Below are positions 1 through 10,458 of a DNA stretch of 64,000 bases, one piece after another. The translations under genes and the position numbers were made by a program. Within the stretch, counting starts at the first letter, position 1, and each line of letters starts with the position of its first letter. The DNA is from Moniliella sp. 'wahieum' (Eukaryota; Basidiomycota; Moniliellomycetes; Moniliellales; Moniliellaceae): contig RSEE01000006.1 of assembly GCA_003971905.1 (NCBI GenBank), positions 930,001 to 994,000 on the forward strand, given 5' to 3'. A model generated the notes under the pieces. It saw only the letters and a list, made by a program, of their open reading frames with translations. It was not told where the DNA came from and searched no databases.

Positions 1-489
1 TTGCATACATCTATGGACGCACAGGAGGTATATGTACCTCCTCAGGAAGGGGGCACAGTCGAGAGGTGGACACAGGATCTCCCAACTGATAAAATCACGC
101 CATAGTGCCCATACGGGCCTAGTGGGCCAAGGGCCCCCTAGCACGGCGTGAGTCTGACATCGACGCCATCCGCCCGAGGATGGCCGAGGATGGGCGCGGT
201 CTAGCAAGCGTGTGGGGACGAAGCGGGGCCTAGGTCCCATTCGATATTCAGTTGGGGCTGGCTAATTGGTCGGCCAGCTTAGGTCAATGGCCGGCGCTGC
301 GCTCGGCCATTCGGGACTTGCATACCCGGTGCAGCCATTCAATATTCAGACTCCGTCACAGTCCCTCTCGTGACGCGTGAGTCGAGTAACTCAACTGAGT
401 GCTGGGTGTTCCTCGTATTAATACCGCCTCCGCACCTTAGACGATCCAACCCTTTGTCCAACTTCATCCTGCTCACTACAACCAGCACG
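1..489. other. Intergenic, no gene seen
   Basis: I see no coding segment here. There is a small perfect inverted repeat (AGGAGGTA / TACCTCCT, 23-42) and two near-copies of ATTCRATATTCAG (around 240 and 338). An ACGCGT site at 373-378 lies about 110 bp upstream of the next start codon. Confidence 0.5.
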
Positions 490-1766
490 ATGCCCAAGGA
501 TGCGAGCCCAGAAGTTATGCCCGAGTTGGCGCCAGCACACTCTACAGCGTCCAAGGAAAAGTACGTATTGCTCTTTGGGGCGTATGACGTGGGAGACCTG
601 AGCCTGAGGGAGCTGCTGACCGATGCTCAGGTAGCTGTCGTGACCGGTGGAGGATTGGATTGGGGAAGAGTATGTGAGGCTCCATGATGGAAGCCAGGAG
701 AACTGACAAAGGTCGATGAATGTGATGATAGCAGTGATGGCCGCCACTCTGGCGCGTAACGGAGCCAAGGTGTACTTGCGTCGCGCAAGCTGCCCGAGTT
801 GGAAGGCGGCTGCGACGCTGGGACAGCTTTCCCCCCCGGGCTCGGTGGAGGGCCCCGCGGTGATCGCACTGCAGGCGGATGTGAGCAGCAAGGCGGGTTG
901 TGATGCTTGGCGCAGCAGATCAAGGCCGCGAGAGCAAGCTGGACATTCTCATCAACAACGGGTGTCACCTGGGGTGCTGTTATGGACGACTTTCCCGAAG
1001 CGAAGGGATGGGACCGCACGTTTGACTTGAATGTCAAATCCCAATTTTACCTTACTGTCGCGTACGTCGCCTCTACCCTTTCCGAGATGGGCAGCGCAGG
1101 GTGAGAAATTGACCTGTGAACAGACTTCTACCCTGTTGGAGAAGCAAGTCGAACACGAGTACGTCTCTCTGCTTTTGCTACAGTTGTTCTTGAACTTACA
1201 CTCACCCCAGATCCCGGCGTGGTGATCAACATTGCCTCGGTTGCCGCGATCAACCCTGCGGCTGAGAGCCCGCTCTCGGCACCTGGTGAGGGCACTTGGA
1301 GTTGTACGTTACCTTTGCTCGCACCTGTCCTATACCTGTTGTACTAACCCCCCGCTCTGCAGACCAACCGTCCAAGGCAGCTTCGGTGCACTCTCCGCAC
1401 GCTCGCATTTTCGTTGGCGGATCGGCATGTGCACGTCAATGCCATCCTGCCGGGTGTCTTCCCCAGCCGGATGACGGCCTACGGCTTTTCTGAGGCGGCC
1501 GAGATGCTGGAGACAGGCCAGCCGGACAGGTACGTCGTCCCATTCTCTCCCTGCGACCCTGGCAACTCTGACGTGGCTACTGTGGCGGCCGCACGGGGAC
1601 GCCAGAGGATATTGGCGGGCTGGTGCTTCTGCTGTGCTCGCGCGCTGGGTCGCACATTGTGGGTGCTGCGATTCCGCTTGACGGCGGACAGACGATTGCA
1701 GATGTTCCCCAAGCTGTAGCGCGGCAGGCGAATGGATTGGCCATCTCGGTGCGGACATGGGCCTGA
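490..1766 (+). CDS. Short-chain dehydrogenase/reductase (SDR), spliced, frameshifted
   Basis: A classical NAD(P)(H)-dependent SDR oxidoreductase whose substrate cannot be inferred. Across three frames it shows the Rossmann glycine motif (TGG-GIGLGK, near 640-669), the LDILINN segment near 940, the IASVAA strand near 1230, and the catalytic YQPSK (Tyr codon split by an intron at 1303/1363). It ends with the family-typical GSHIVGAAIPLDGGQTI near 1640-1690. Introns supported by splice sites are 670-734, 1101-1210 (probable) and 1304-1362 (TACTAAC branch point). A further junction near 1530-1600 is unresolved. ATG at 490 opens the first exon. Frame breaks occur within the glycine motif and just after YxxxK. 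Each is repaired by one base, so they are probably sequence errors. The N-terminal LSLRELLTD and the overall order resemble fungal RhlG-like reductases, but that placement is an inference. Confidence 0.8.
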
Positions 1767-2265
1767 TGGGCGTGCCGGCGTTAAGAGGGGTGTCTGTGCG
1801 GTGGGAACAGGCCGGCAGAGTCCGCAGTCAGGTAGTCCAGTCAGACTCGTGTGAGCTAGTCAGCAGCAGCGCTCAGCTCAGCCCCCGCAGTGCGGCAGAA
1901 GGCCAACGCCTCCATGGGGGAGAGCCGTGTCGCCGCTGGCCAGTGTCCACCAGACGTTTCAATCTCTCAATCCGCGCACCGGTGGTGGCTATTCCGGCCG
2001 CGATGGGCGGCCATCGCCTCGCTGGGCCAAAACCGCACGATCGTGCGAGGGCTCGCGTTACGCGTGACGTAGCCCCCCCAACCCTAGGGGGCGTGCTGCG
2101 GCAATATTTGATCAACACTGCCCTCCTGCCGCATTTCGTACCCAGCCGCCACTGCGAATGGGGCGACCGCGTTGGGGCCAGAGGTCAGGGTTGAGGTTGT
2201 CGCCTTGGCTTCCATCCACTCTGCTGCTCACCCCACACCCCAACCCCATCGTCGTCGTCGTCGGC
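1767..2265. other. Intergenic, no gene seen
   Basis: About 500 bp between two (+) genes. It contains one ACGCGT site (2060-2065) and should hold the promoter of the Stm1-like gene. No RNA gene or conserved coding segment was recognised. Confidence 0.5.
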
Positions 2266-3192
2266 ATGAGCTTCGCCTCGTCCAACCCTTTGCGCTCCTT
2301 AGCGAGGACGGCACTCCCGCCAGGCGCCTGCCAAGGCCGCCCCCAAGAAGGCTGCTGAAGCGCCCAAGCCCCGCGAGATTCCCGGTGCTCCCAAGCGCCA
2401 GAACAACCGCAAGGGCCCGGCCGCCCCAAGGAGGAGTCCTTTGCTGCTGCTGGCAACGTGCCCCGCGAGAACCGTCGTGCGCCCCGTGGGTATGTCTGGC
2501 CTCTTTCTTGTTTTTCTCGAGCAATACGGCTGACTTTTGGGACAGGTGAGACCCGTGGCCGTGGCCGTGGTGGCCGTGTCCGTGGTGCTGGCCACGGCCG
2601 CCAGTTCGACCGTCACTCGGCCACCGCCCACACTGACACGGCCAAGGACCGTCGAGCAGGGCTGGGGTTGGTGCCGACCCTAAGCGTGAGCTTGAGGCTG
2701 AGCCGAAGGCAAGGCTGACGCCAAGGCCGAGGAGGCTGCGCCTGGGACTCTCCTGCCGAGGAGGCCGCTCCTGCCGAGCCGGAGGACAAGACTCTGACCC
2801 TCGATGAGTACCTTGCCTCGCTCGCCGAGAAGAAGGCTGCCATTGCGCCCAAGCGCGAGATCCGCCAGGTGGACGCTGCTCCCCAGGAAGGCAAGAAGGT
2901 GACCAAGGCTACGGAGGCCGAGGAGTCGTACTTTGCTGCCATCAACAAGGAGAAGGCCCACAAGGCTAAGAAGGACAAGTCTATCGAGCAGATCGACACT
3001 GCCTTCTTTGCACCCCCCACTGCGGGCCGGGGGCGTCCCCGTGACGGCCCGGGCTTCTCGGGACGTGGCCGCGGTGCTCCCCGTGGCCGTGGTGCCGGCT
3101 GGCGGGGACGTGGTGGCCGCACCAACCAGGGAAGCCGTCAGCAGGACGTCAACCTCGGTGACGCCAAGGCTTTCCCCTCGCTCGGGGCCTAA
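2266..3192 (+). CDS. STM1: Stm1 / SERBP1-type ribosome-associated RNA-binding protein
   Basis: Member of the Stm1/Hyaluronan-mRNA-binding (HABP4/PAI-RBP1) family, which clamps inactive 80S ribosomes and binds RNA and G-quadruplexes. The start MSFASSNPFALLSEDG is typical. It is followed by a Lys/Ala/Pro-rich linker with PREIPGAPKRQNN, then an RGR/RG-rich box, the GRQFDRHS segment, and a Glu/Ala-rich stretch. Next comes LTLDEYLASLAEKKA, the family core, at about 2800-2840. The C-terminus is a second RGG-rich tail ending NLGDAKAFPSLGA. Intron 2490-2545 interrupts the first half (GTATGT donor, CAG acceptor). At least four one-base frame changes are needed before the core, and the last 324 bp are open. 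Length (about 290 aa) fits the family. Function is from family knowledge. Confidence 0.88.
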
Positions 3193-3950
3193 AGACCTGT
3201 TCCTTGGCGGGATGCGAAGTTATCCCCCGGTGTGCTAAGTGCAGCCCTTCTGTTACTCCCTGAACGTTGAGTGACCTTCTTATGAGGACACCCTCCGCTC
3301 TAGTTGAGAAAGAAAAATCTATCCGCTTGCTGCGATCGCCCTCCTACGCTAGTTTTTTGGACTTTGTCCCCATATGCGGAACATGCCTTCCCCCTGATCT
3401 TCTCTCGAATTGTCGGTAATCCCCACTGCGGCAGCCGCAGTTCGACGAATGAGGTCGGTTTATAGAATGACAAGTCAGTAGTATATGGTTGCCAGACTTG
3501 GCGGTGGCATGTCAGAACCCCCAGAGGCAGGGTGTTGTATCCACAACCTCGCTGGTGAGCTTTACTCGGGGCAGCAATCCTCCTCCGCTTCCCTGATTTT
3601 GACAATCGTCAAAAAGACAGCAGGGGTGTGGGTGGGCGCGCGGCGTTCTGAGTGCGCTCCATGCGCATACTGGGTGGGTTGCAGCCGGAGTCAATCTGGT
3701 TGGTGGTGCACCGAGTCATGTACTGCGATTAGGTCCCGGGGGGGTCCCCATGCAAACTCAAGGCCTGTCCTCAGCATGTGTAGCTTGTTTGCCCTCAGCG
3801 GACAATGCGTGGAGGATGTCTTCTTGTATGCTACCTTGACTCTGTCCCCGGATGTGTTGCCTAGCTTCCACCATGTCGTTTGAGCATCTCCTCTCTGGTA
3901 TCCACCGTATGTGCATTCCTAGTTCAAACAGAACAATGCACATGTGTTGC
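3193..3950. other. Convergent intergenic region, no gene seen
   Basis: About 760 bp between the 3' ends of the Stm1-like gene (+) and the aminopeptidase (-). It must carry both 3' UTRs. Open frames here have no recognisable protein features. Confidence 0.5.
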
Positions 3951-5261
3951 TTACTTCTGGTCTGCCAGCTCCACCACAAATGCAGTGGACAGGCGCACGA
4001 ACTGCTCAAGATGGTCCCAGGACCACCCGTCAACGGTGGTCAGATCGCCCGTGGTGTGAATGGCATGCAGGTTGGAATCGGCAAAGAGACCTTCGATGGC
4101 AAACGCAGCCGGCACCCCTTGGCGGGTCCAAGAGGCATGGTCCGAGCCCGCGTAGCCCAACTGGGTCTCGCCCCAGGGGATGGTGAGGTACGTGTCAACC
4201 AGACGCTCGATCACAGCGTTGAGTCCAGCATCGGTAAAGTCCGTCACGAGCCCCACCTGCTCCTTGGATCCAGGCTTAACATAGGCCGTCATGTCTTGCT
4301 GCAACATCGCCCGCACCGAACGACCTTGGGCAAGGTACTCCCTCACTACCTCTTGACTCCCGAGCAGGCCACCTTCCTCGGCAGAGTACCAGTGCCACTC
4401 CACGTCGTACTCCCCCTTGGGCGCCCAACCCGACGCCAACAGCACACGTAGCGCCTCCAGGATGGTGGCGGTGCCCGAACCATCATCATCTGCTCCCGGA
4501 GCAGCGAAGAACGGAATCATGTTGGTCGAGTCCTGGTGGGCACCAAGGATCACCACCGGCTTGTTCTCTCCCGCCGCAGGCGAAGGGATGCGAAGCACAA
4601 TCGAGTTTTGGCCCCACGGGTGCACAACCTCCCGCACTTGGGCTTTGGCGCGCGGAAACTGGCTCGCCAGCGCTTCAACCTGTGACAGAAGCCATTTCTG
4701 GCTCTCCCGCCCGGTCGACATGCGATAGTGGCGCGTATGGAAGGACGTGAACGTCTGCAGCGTAGCTTGGACCGAGGGGATCGAGATGTTGGTGAAGATA
4801 CTTTCCTGCAGGAACGATTGGTGCGAGAGCTTGGTAGGGAACGGCTTCTGGGGCACATGAATGGACTGCAGAGTAACGTCTTGCGTCGCCTCTGTCACGT
4901 CGAAAAACTTTTGCCCGCGCAAAAGTATGCGGTGCTTGCCATACTCGGTCGTCCAGAACGGAGCCGCATCGGGAGAAGCTGGAGGCCAAGCAGAGTCAGC
5001 GCTCAATTCAAAAGGGCGAGGCGGAAGGGACGTACTCTGGATCAAGCGCGGGGTGGTGAAGAACTTGGCGGTGCTCCAAACGTCCTGGGCGAGGGCCCAC
5101 CAGCCCAGAGGGGCGGGGGCAACTGGCTTGACACTTGGCGCAAGGGGCAGGGCGGCGTCGCTGCCGGCAACGGGCAGCTGGAAGGGAAGCTGCTCCTGCA
5201 CGGGAGCAGCCAGGGCCGTGGCAGCCAGGACGAGGGGAAAGAGTGTGGCAGCAAGCTTCAT
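3951..5261 (-). CDS. Secreted M28 family (leucyl) aminopeptidase
   Basis: A zinc metallopeptidase that removes N-terminal residues from extracellular peptides (M28E, fungal Lap1-like). A single open frame gives 436 aa. The ATG at 5261 is chosen because it starts a clear signal peptide (MKLAATLFPLVLAATALA, cleavage expected after the AxA). A propeptide-like region follows, then the peptidase domain from about residue 170. Candidate metal and catalytic residues by motif: His242 (GAHQDSTN), the Asp258-260 run (GADDDGSG), Glu295/Glu296 (SAEEGG), Asp323 (QQDMTAY) and His402 (HAIHTTGD). No intron and no frameshift, unlike most neighbours. The longer in-frame extension upstream is rejected because it would bury the signal peptide. 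The substrate preference is an inference. Confidence 0.93.
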   Translation of the reverse strand: MKLAATLFPLVLAATALAAPVQEQLPFQLPVAGSDAALPLAPSVKPVAPAPLGWWALAQDVWSTAKFFTTPRLIQSTSLPPRPFELSADSAWPPASPDAAPFWTTEYGKHRILLRGQKFFDVTEATQDVTLQSIHVPQKPFPTKLSHQSFLQESIFTNISIPSVQATLQTFTSFHTRHYRMSTGRESQKWLLSQVEALASQFPRAKAQVREVVHPWGQNSIVLRIPSPAAGENKPVVILGAHQDSTNMIPFFAAPGADDDGSGTATILEALRVLLASGWAPKGEYDVEWHWYSAEEGGLLGSQEVVREYLAQGRSVRAMLQQDMTAYVKPGSKEQVGLVTDFTDAGLNAVIERLVDTYLTIPWGETQLGYAGSDHASWTRQGVPAAFAIEGLFADSNLHAIHTTGDLTTVDGWSWDHLEQFVRLSTAFVVELADQK

Positions 5262-5893
5262 GGTGGTGGACAGGAGCAGATAGATGGCGGGAGGCAGGGC
5301 GACGGGCGAAGCTGGGGCCAATCCAGCCAGATCCCACGCGGTCCATCCCAACCAGATCCAACCAGACCCAACCACGTGCTCCCTTCGGCGTGGTCAAGAT
5401 CAGCGATGATATAAGTAAGCGCCATCGCCGGCACTGCCCGGCACGTGACCCCGGGATGCGGCATCTGGGACCGGCCGTCGTTACGCTCCGCGCATCTCCT
5501 CGTCTCGTCACCAGCACCGGTCCCCGAGCGCTCGACGCAACACTCACCAGCAGGCAGCTCCGCTCGGCCTCAACGCTCAGTCAGAGCGCTCAGCTATGCC
5601 CCGCAGGACTCCTGTCCCCATCCTTTGCCCTGGCGGTTGGATGTCGTTCGAAAACGGCGTAGCGCAACGAGCATCCTAGAAACAGGACAGTGGAGTACTG
5701 GGGTTCTTGGACGGCTCAGTCTGCGTTTCACGCTGTAGGAAAGGGGCGGGTGCAGCTCTTTCACTCGTCTTCAGGCCGCGCCCTGGTCCATATCCTCTGT
5801 CAACTACCGGGGAACTTCAAATCGAATAAAGCAGGGGAAACGCGAGCAAACCAAGATCTTTTGCATGAGTACTACGGAGAGGAGGCAGGCCAT
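5262..5893. other. Intergenic between two (-) genes
   Basis: Holds the aminopeptidase promoter and the SCY1 3' flank. Three imperfect copies of CCAACCAGA/CCCA occur at about 5347-5375, just upstream of the aminopeptidase start. No additional gene recognised. Confidence 0.45.
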
Positions 5894-8800
5894 TTAGCCC
5901 ACATGGGACCCAGCACGGAACTTGGCCATGCGAGCCTTGCGCTCCTGTCGCTGCCGCATCAGCAACGCCCGTTTGTCGTCTTTGCTGGCCGTAGAGGGGG
6001 CGAGGGAGGGCGCAGTAGACGACGCGGGCGAGGAGGGGGCGGTAAAGGAGGAGAGCCCGGTCGAGATGGAAGGCGATGTGGCCAGAGGCGATATGGCCCG
6101 GACAAGAGGGGAGGCAGCCTGTACAGCAGGCGATTCCCTGAGTCCTGGGGAGGTTGTCCGAGGCAAGGGCGAATTGCCCATATGCGCAATGGGCGATACG
6201 ACCGAAATGGCAGGCGAGGTGGCGCGGAGTACTGGCGAGGCGAGGTGATGTAACGAGGTTTGCACCATCGGCACAGCAGTGGTGACCGACAGTCCCATTC
6301 CCATTCCCATCCCGCTCTGGGAGAGAGACAGGAGATCTCCTTCGCTTTCCCTTTGCGCCCCGTTCAGCAGGGGCGACCTGGGGGGACTCAAAGCAGACGT
6401 CGTTGTCCGCGGTGTCTGCGGCGACCGGGGAGCGACTGATACGGGCGATGCCAAGGATTCCCTCTGCGGCGAGGTGATGGAGATGGACGCACGCGGTACG
6501 GATGGAGGCGTCGAGGGCATAAACGGGGAGAATGTTGCATCGGTGTCGGCACAGAGGGGCCGGCTGGCGAGGCGGGATCGGCCGCCTCCTCAGGTTTAGC
6601 GGGCAGCACGGACGTTTCCTGCTCACCCAAGATTTCCGTATGGGTGGTCTCATCTGCAGCCGTAGGTTTCTCTGGCGTGACGGGCCTCTCCAGTTCGGCA
6701 TGCACAGCTGGCGTGGCTGGATGAGTCGGTAGCGCGAGGAGCTCCTCCTTATTAGGTAGCGCCGCGTCAGTCTGAGTTGCCGGTTCGTTCAGGACCGGCG
6801 ATTGGACAGGAGTGGGGTCCAGGGGATGCACCAGTAACACTGGTGTTGATGTTGTGGCGGCCGGGGGGGATGCGAATGCCGGGGTCGCCGCAACAGTAGG
6901 GGGGGATAATGGCATCATGTGGCTACTCCACCCTCCTAGTTGACTTACTTTGCCCAACCCCGAAGCCTGGGGGGGGGCGGCGCAGCAAGAGGTGCAAATC
7001 CATCCCCATCGCCTTCGTCCATCTCATCCCACCCATCGTCTGCATCCACATTCCCAGCATCAACAGAAGCCGTGCTCACGGTGAAGGGAGGGCTCAGAGC
7101 GCCCAAAGGAGCGGAGTGTGCAGGGGGCTGAGAAGGAGCCGGTTCAGGAGCTGTTTTGGGCATGGCAGCCTCCACGGGCTCAGACTGGAAGAAAGAGACA
7201 GGGTCCTCCTGGGCAGGGGCTGGATCGGCAGGGGCTGCATGTGTGGGAAGAATGGGTTCCGAAGCTTCTTCCCATGATTCTCCCCAATCATCTGGAAAAA
7301 GAGGTTAGCTCTACCCGTCACAACCCGCGAAGACGTACCATCGGTAACAGGGGCATCGAATGTGCTGGAGGAAGAAGGAGCGGGGGGCGCGAGAGGAGGT
7401 GGCATGGGAGGAGAGTCGGCCTCATCATGCAAAATCGTGTCGGCCAAGGAGGGTTTGGGCTTTGCTCCACCCAAAGCAAGCCCCTTTCGGAGAGGCATTT
7501 TCGGCGATGCGTGGGCACGAAGGGTGTTGAGCCTGGCAGAGGGTCGCGAGGGTTTCAGACCACGAGATACCGAAATGGCGGGGCAGGGCGTACGGCTGGG
7601 GCCGATGGGGGGTGGACAGACTCGAATGAGCCACGAGGGGGGGCATTCGATCCCATGGAAGACCTCGGCGTGGCAGAGGCGGAAGGGGTGGCCGCAAGGC
7701 GAGTAGCAGACAGGGACCACGACGCCAAGCTGCCAGCAACACTCAAAGCGGAAGAAGTATACCCCGAACCAGTGGATGCCCCGGGTGGCGCTTCCAATGG
7801 TTCCGGGGCTGGGACAACGTCGTTGACCGAAACAGGGAGCTGCTCAGCGGCGTGCTGGATCCGCTTCAGAAAGATGGAGGTAGCACGAGCCGCTTCGTCC
7901 CGCATTCGCTTGTCGTGATCCAAAAGACAGGGGATGATCACGGGGAGGGCCTGTTTGGCCAAGTCCTCTGGTTCAAATTCTTCTCCAGCCGCGATAAGAG
8001 CCAAGAGACCCGCCATGCGCGCATGGAAAAACGTGTCCTTCAGGGAGCGGGAAAAGGCTGGGACTAAGACTTGTGTTTTTGGTGATGGCGTTAAAGTGAG
8101 GAGTCAACTTGCCTAGAAGAACAGTGGTGTTGGTCCGGATGCCAGGGTCCGCATCGAGTTGCAGTTTGGCAAGACACCGGAGAAGATCGTTGTTCAAGAT
8201 GCGCTCGGAGAACTTGGGAGCCAGAGGCAAAATCGCACGCAAGGTGGCCTCGCGTAATTGAATTGCTGAGTCCCCCAATCCAGCCGAGAGTGGTGGCCAA
8301 ATCTTGTCTACTACCGTCTTTTGGTCGAGGCGATCGGGTAGTCAGGTAGCTGCTGGAGAAGCGCCATTCGCATGGCCCGATCAGGCGACGCATATGCCTT
8401 GACAACCGCAGGGCGCAGGAGACGTTTCCAATCATCATCGCTCATGGATTTGGACATGCGCAGGCACAGTGGGACCAAGCGTGCGGCTGCCATCGTAGCA
8501 CTTGGCCCCAGTCCCTGTGCCGCAGGAGGAGTCTCAGTGGCGCGAAGGAGGATGGGGATTCCATGCCACAAAGGGGGCCGGAAGTGTCTCAGCGGCGGTA
8601 TCGAGTGTCTCAAGGAGAGTCGCCCTCTCCCCTCAGTTGCCAGAAGGAAATTGTCGATCCCCGCGGCGACCTGGACGAGACGGTTGGAGGCAAAGTACCC
8701 CCCTGGTGCATCTCCATCTTGAAGGAATTGGGCAGTAGAGAGGCGAGAACGAGCATTGGGAGTAAGCATGCGTTTGAGGACCTTGAACAGCTCGGGTGGT

Positions 8801-9541
8801 ACCTTTCCTTGGGCTGGAACACCATGGAGTGGTGGCTGGGGTCCGTTGTACGCCTCGAGAGTCATCAGGGCCGTGCCAAACGAGTCAACCACATGTGGTG
8901 GCTGCCCCCTGGCTTCCGAGGGACCGATCGAGCGCATCTCAGGCGGAAAATTGTGGGAGGCGTCGGGAAGGAGAGATGCAAAACGGAAGTAGGCACCATC
9001 AGCGTCGGCGCTAGCTTGGAACACTTCAAAGCCACCCAGACGCCACTCGCCCGAGTCGGCGAGAAATATCGACTCTAGTCGTACATTTCCATGAATCGAG
9101 GCTGCATCCACATTGATAAACTTGATGGCGTTGGCAATGCGGCTGAGTCCCCACCCGATCCATTCGGTGAGGGCAACCGGATCACTCTTACCCTTCGGGA
9201 GAAAGCATCTGAGTGACGGGCACAACATGTTCCGTCGCAATGTAAACAGTTGTCGACGTCTCGGCCGAGTCAAGGAAGCGAAGCACATCGGGGTGCCGGA
9301 GAGTGCGCATACGACGAGCAGCGTTTTGAGCGAGAGGGAGCAAGCGCGCATCGTGGGCTGGGCGGTGGGTATCGAAAACAAAGATGGAGACGCTCTGCCC
9401 GTCGGCGCGGCGCACGCCTTCATGTAGCGACCAGAGCGTTTTCCCTTCAAAACCAACCACCTTTTCTCCAACTGTGTAGTTGGGGAAGGGGCCACTGGCT
9501 TTCGCGAGCACCGCCGAAGACAAAGACTTGAAGTATTCCAT
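5894..9541 (-). CDS. CEX1: SCY1-like pseudokinase (SCYL1/Cex1), HEAT repeats
   Basis: SCYL1/Cex1 proteins are catalytically inactive kinases acting in COPI retrograde traffic and, in yeast, tRNA nuclear export. Protein reads from ATG 9541 (MEYFKSLSSAVLAKASGPFP). The kinase-like fold follows: a degenerate glycine loop, LRHPDVLRFLDS, then IHGNVRLESIFL where an active kinase would have HRD, and LGGFEVF in place of DFG. HEAT repeats follow, including DADPGIRTNTTVLLGKL near 8120 and ALPVIIPCLLDHDKRMRDEA near 7900. After that come long Ser/Pro/Ala-rich linkers and the patch DDGWDEMDEGDGDG near 7020. The tail is a basic coiled coil (MRQRQERKARMAKF). An intron probably lies at about 8040-8100. Several one-base frame changes interrupt it. 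The start and stop frames are clear. Missing catalytic motifs are expected for this family. Confidence 0.88.
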
Positions 9542-9614
9542 CGTGCGCGGTGGTGGTGGTGGTGGCGATGACGCGTGACGATGGAAGAGTTGCTTCAGGA
9601 TGAGAGCGGGCGGA

Positions 9615-9673
9615 TGACCGGTGACCGGTGGCGCGCGGAGACGTGTGATGCGTGACGCGTGACGCGTGACGCC
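9615..9673. promoter_or_regulatory. Clustered TGACCGGTGA and ACGCGT elements upstream of SCY1
   Basis: TGACCGGTGACCGGTG at 9615-9630 is followed within 20 bp by a 7-bp-period GTGACGC array at 9652-9673 with ACGCGT at 9655-9660 and 9662-9667. ACGCGT is the core of the fungal MCB cell-cycle box bound by MBF. The cluster lies 75-130 bp upstream of the SCY1 start codon. A regulatory role is an inference. Confidence 0.4.
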
Positions 9674-10458
9674 ACATCAGAGCCAGGGTGGAAGCGCATG
9701 CCAGGAACATTTTAATTGTCATCATCGAAGTTTGCAACTTGAAGACTTGATCGATGATCGAAGGCCGATGGATGCGCTCAATGAGCCACCCAGGCTCGCT
9801 CAAGGTTAGGGCCACGGCTGAGGACTTCGATGCGAGTGGAGAGTGCAAGACTCTCGCCAGATAGCGAGAGCTGTCAATTGGTAGCTCCAGGTGAGGCCAC
9901 AGTAACAGGAGATGGAGATGGGGGAATGGATGAGGGTCTTATTCATCGAGGGGCGAGGTATATATGCATCGGAGAAGAAGACTGAGTAGGGAACATGCGA
10001 GCTGAATCACACGAAGAAGGGGAGAGTGGCATAGTCAAGGGGAGAAAACAGGTCTAAAAAAAATCAGGGGCCAGTCAACTTGGCGATTACTATCATGGAG
10101 CAAAGAGAAGAGCAACTGGGAAAGATCCAGAAGTGTAAGCCCCAAGGAACCCAAGGGATTGGGTGAAGAACCTCTGGAAATGTAGAGCAACGCAATCGCG
10201 ATGGTGGTGGTTAAGGTCTAAGCCTTATGCCACACTAGAGGAGACAGGAGTTCAAACAAGCCTGAGTATACACGTGGAGGCTTCGGAGGTCAAATCAGGG
10301 GTGAAGAGTGATGAGGCGCCTTGGCCTAAGTACGGGACCGCGGGTCCCAACAAGAAGCCCTCGAGAAGATAGGAGCGAGAAGAGTCGATCTGCGCTCAGC
10401 CAAACTGCGACACCGCCTCTTGGACCATATTTTGTTGCGCCAACAGCGATCGCTACTT
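9674..10458. other. Intergenic, no gene seen
   Basis: Lower-GC spacer between the SCY1 promoter and the 3' end of the NYN gene, both on (-). A TATATAT stretch sits near 9958. Nothing else recognised. Confidence 0.45.

Noticed and set aside
5262-5375. Longer start for the aminopeptidase (upstream in-frame codons to 5375)
   Set aside because: It would place 38 residues before a clear signal peptide; the upstream part contains promoter-like CCAACCAGA repeats.
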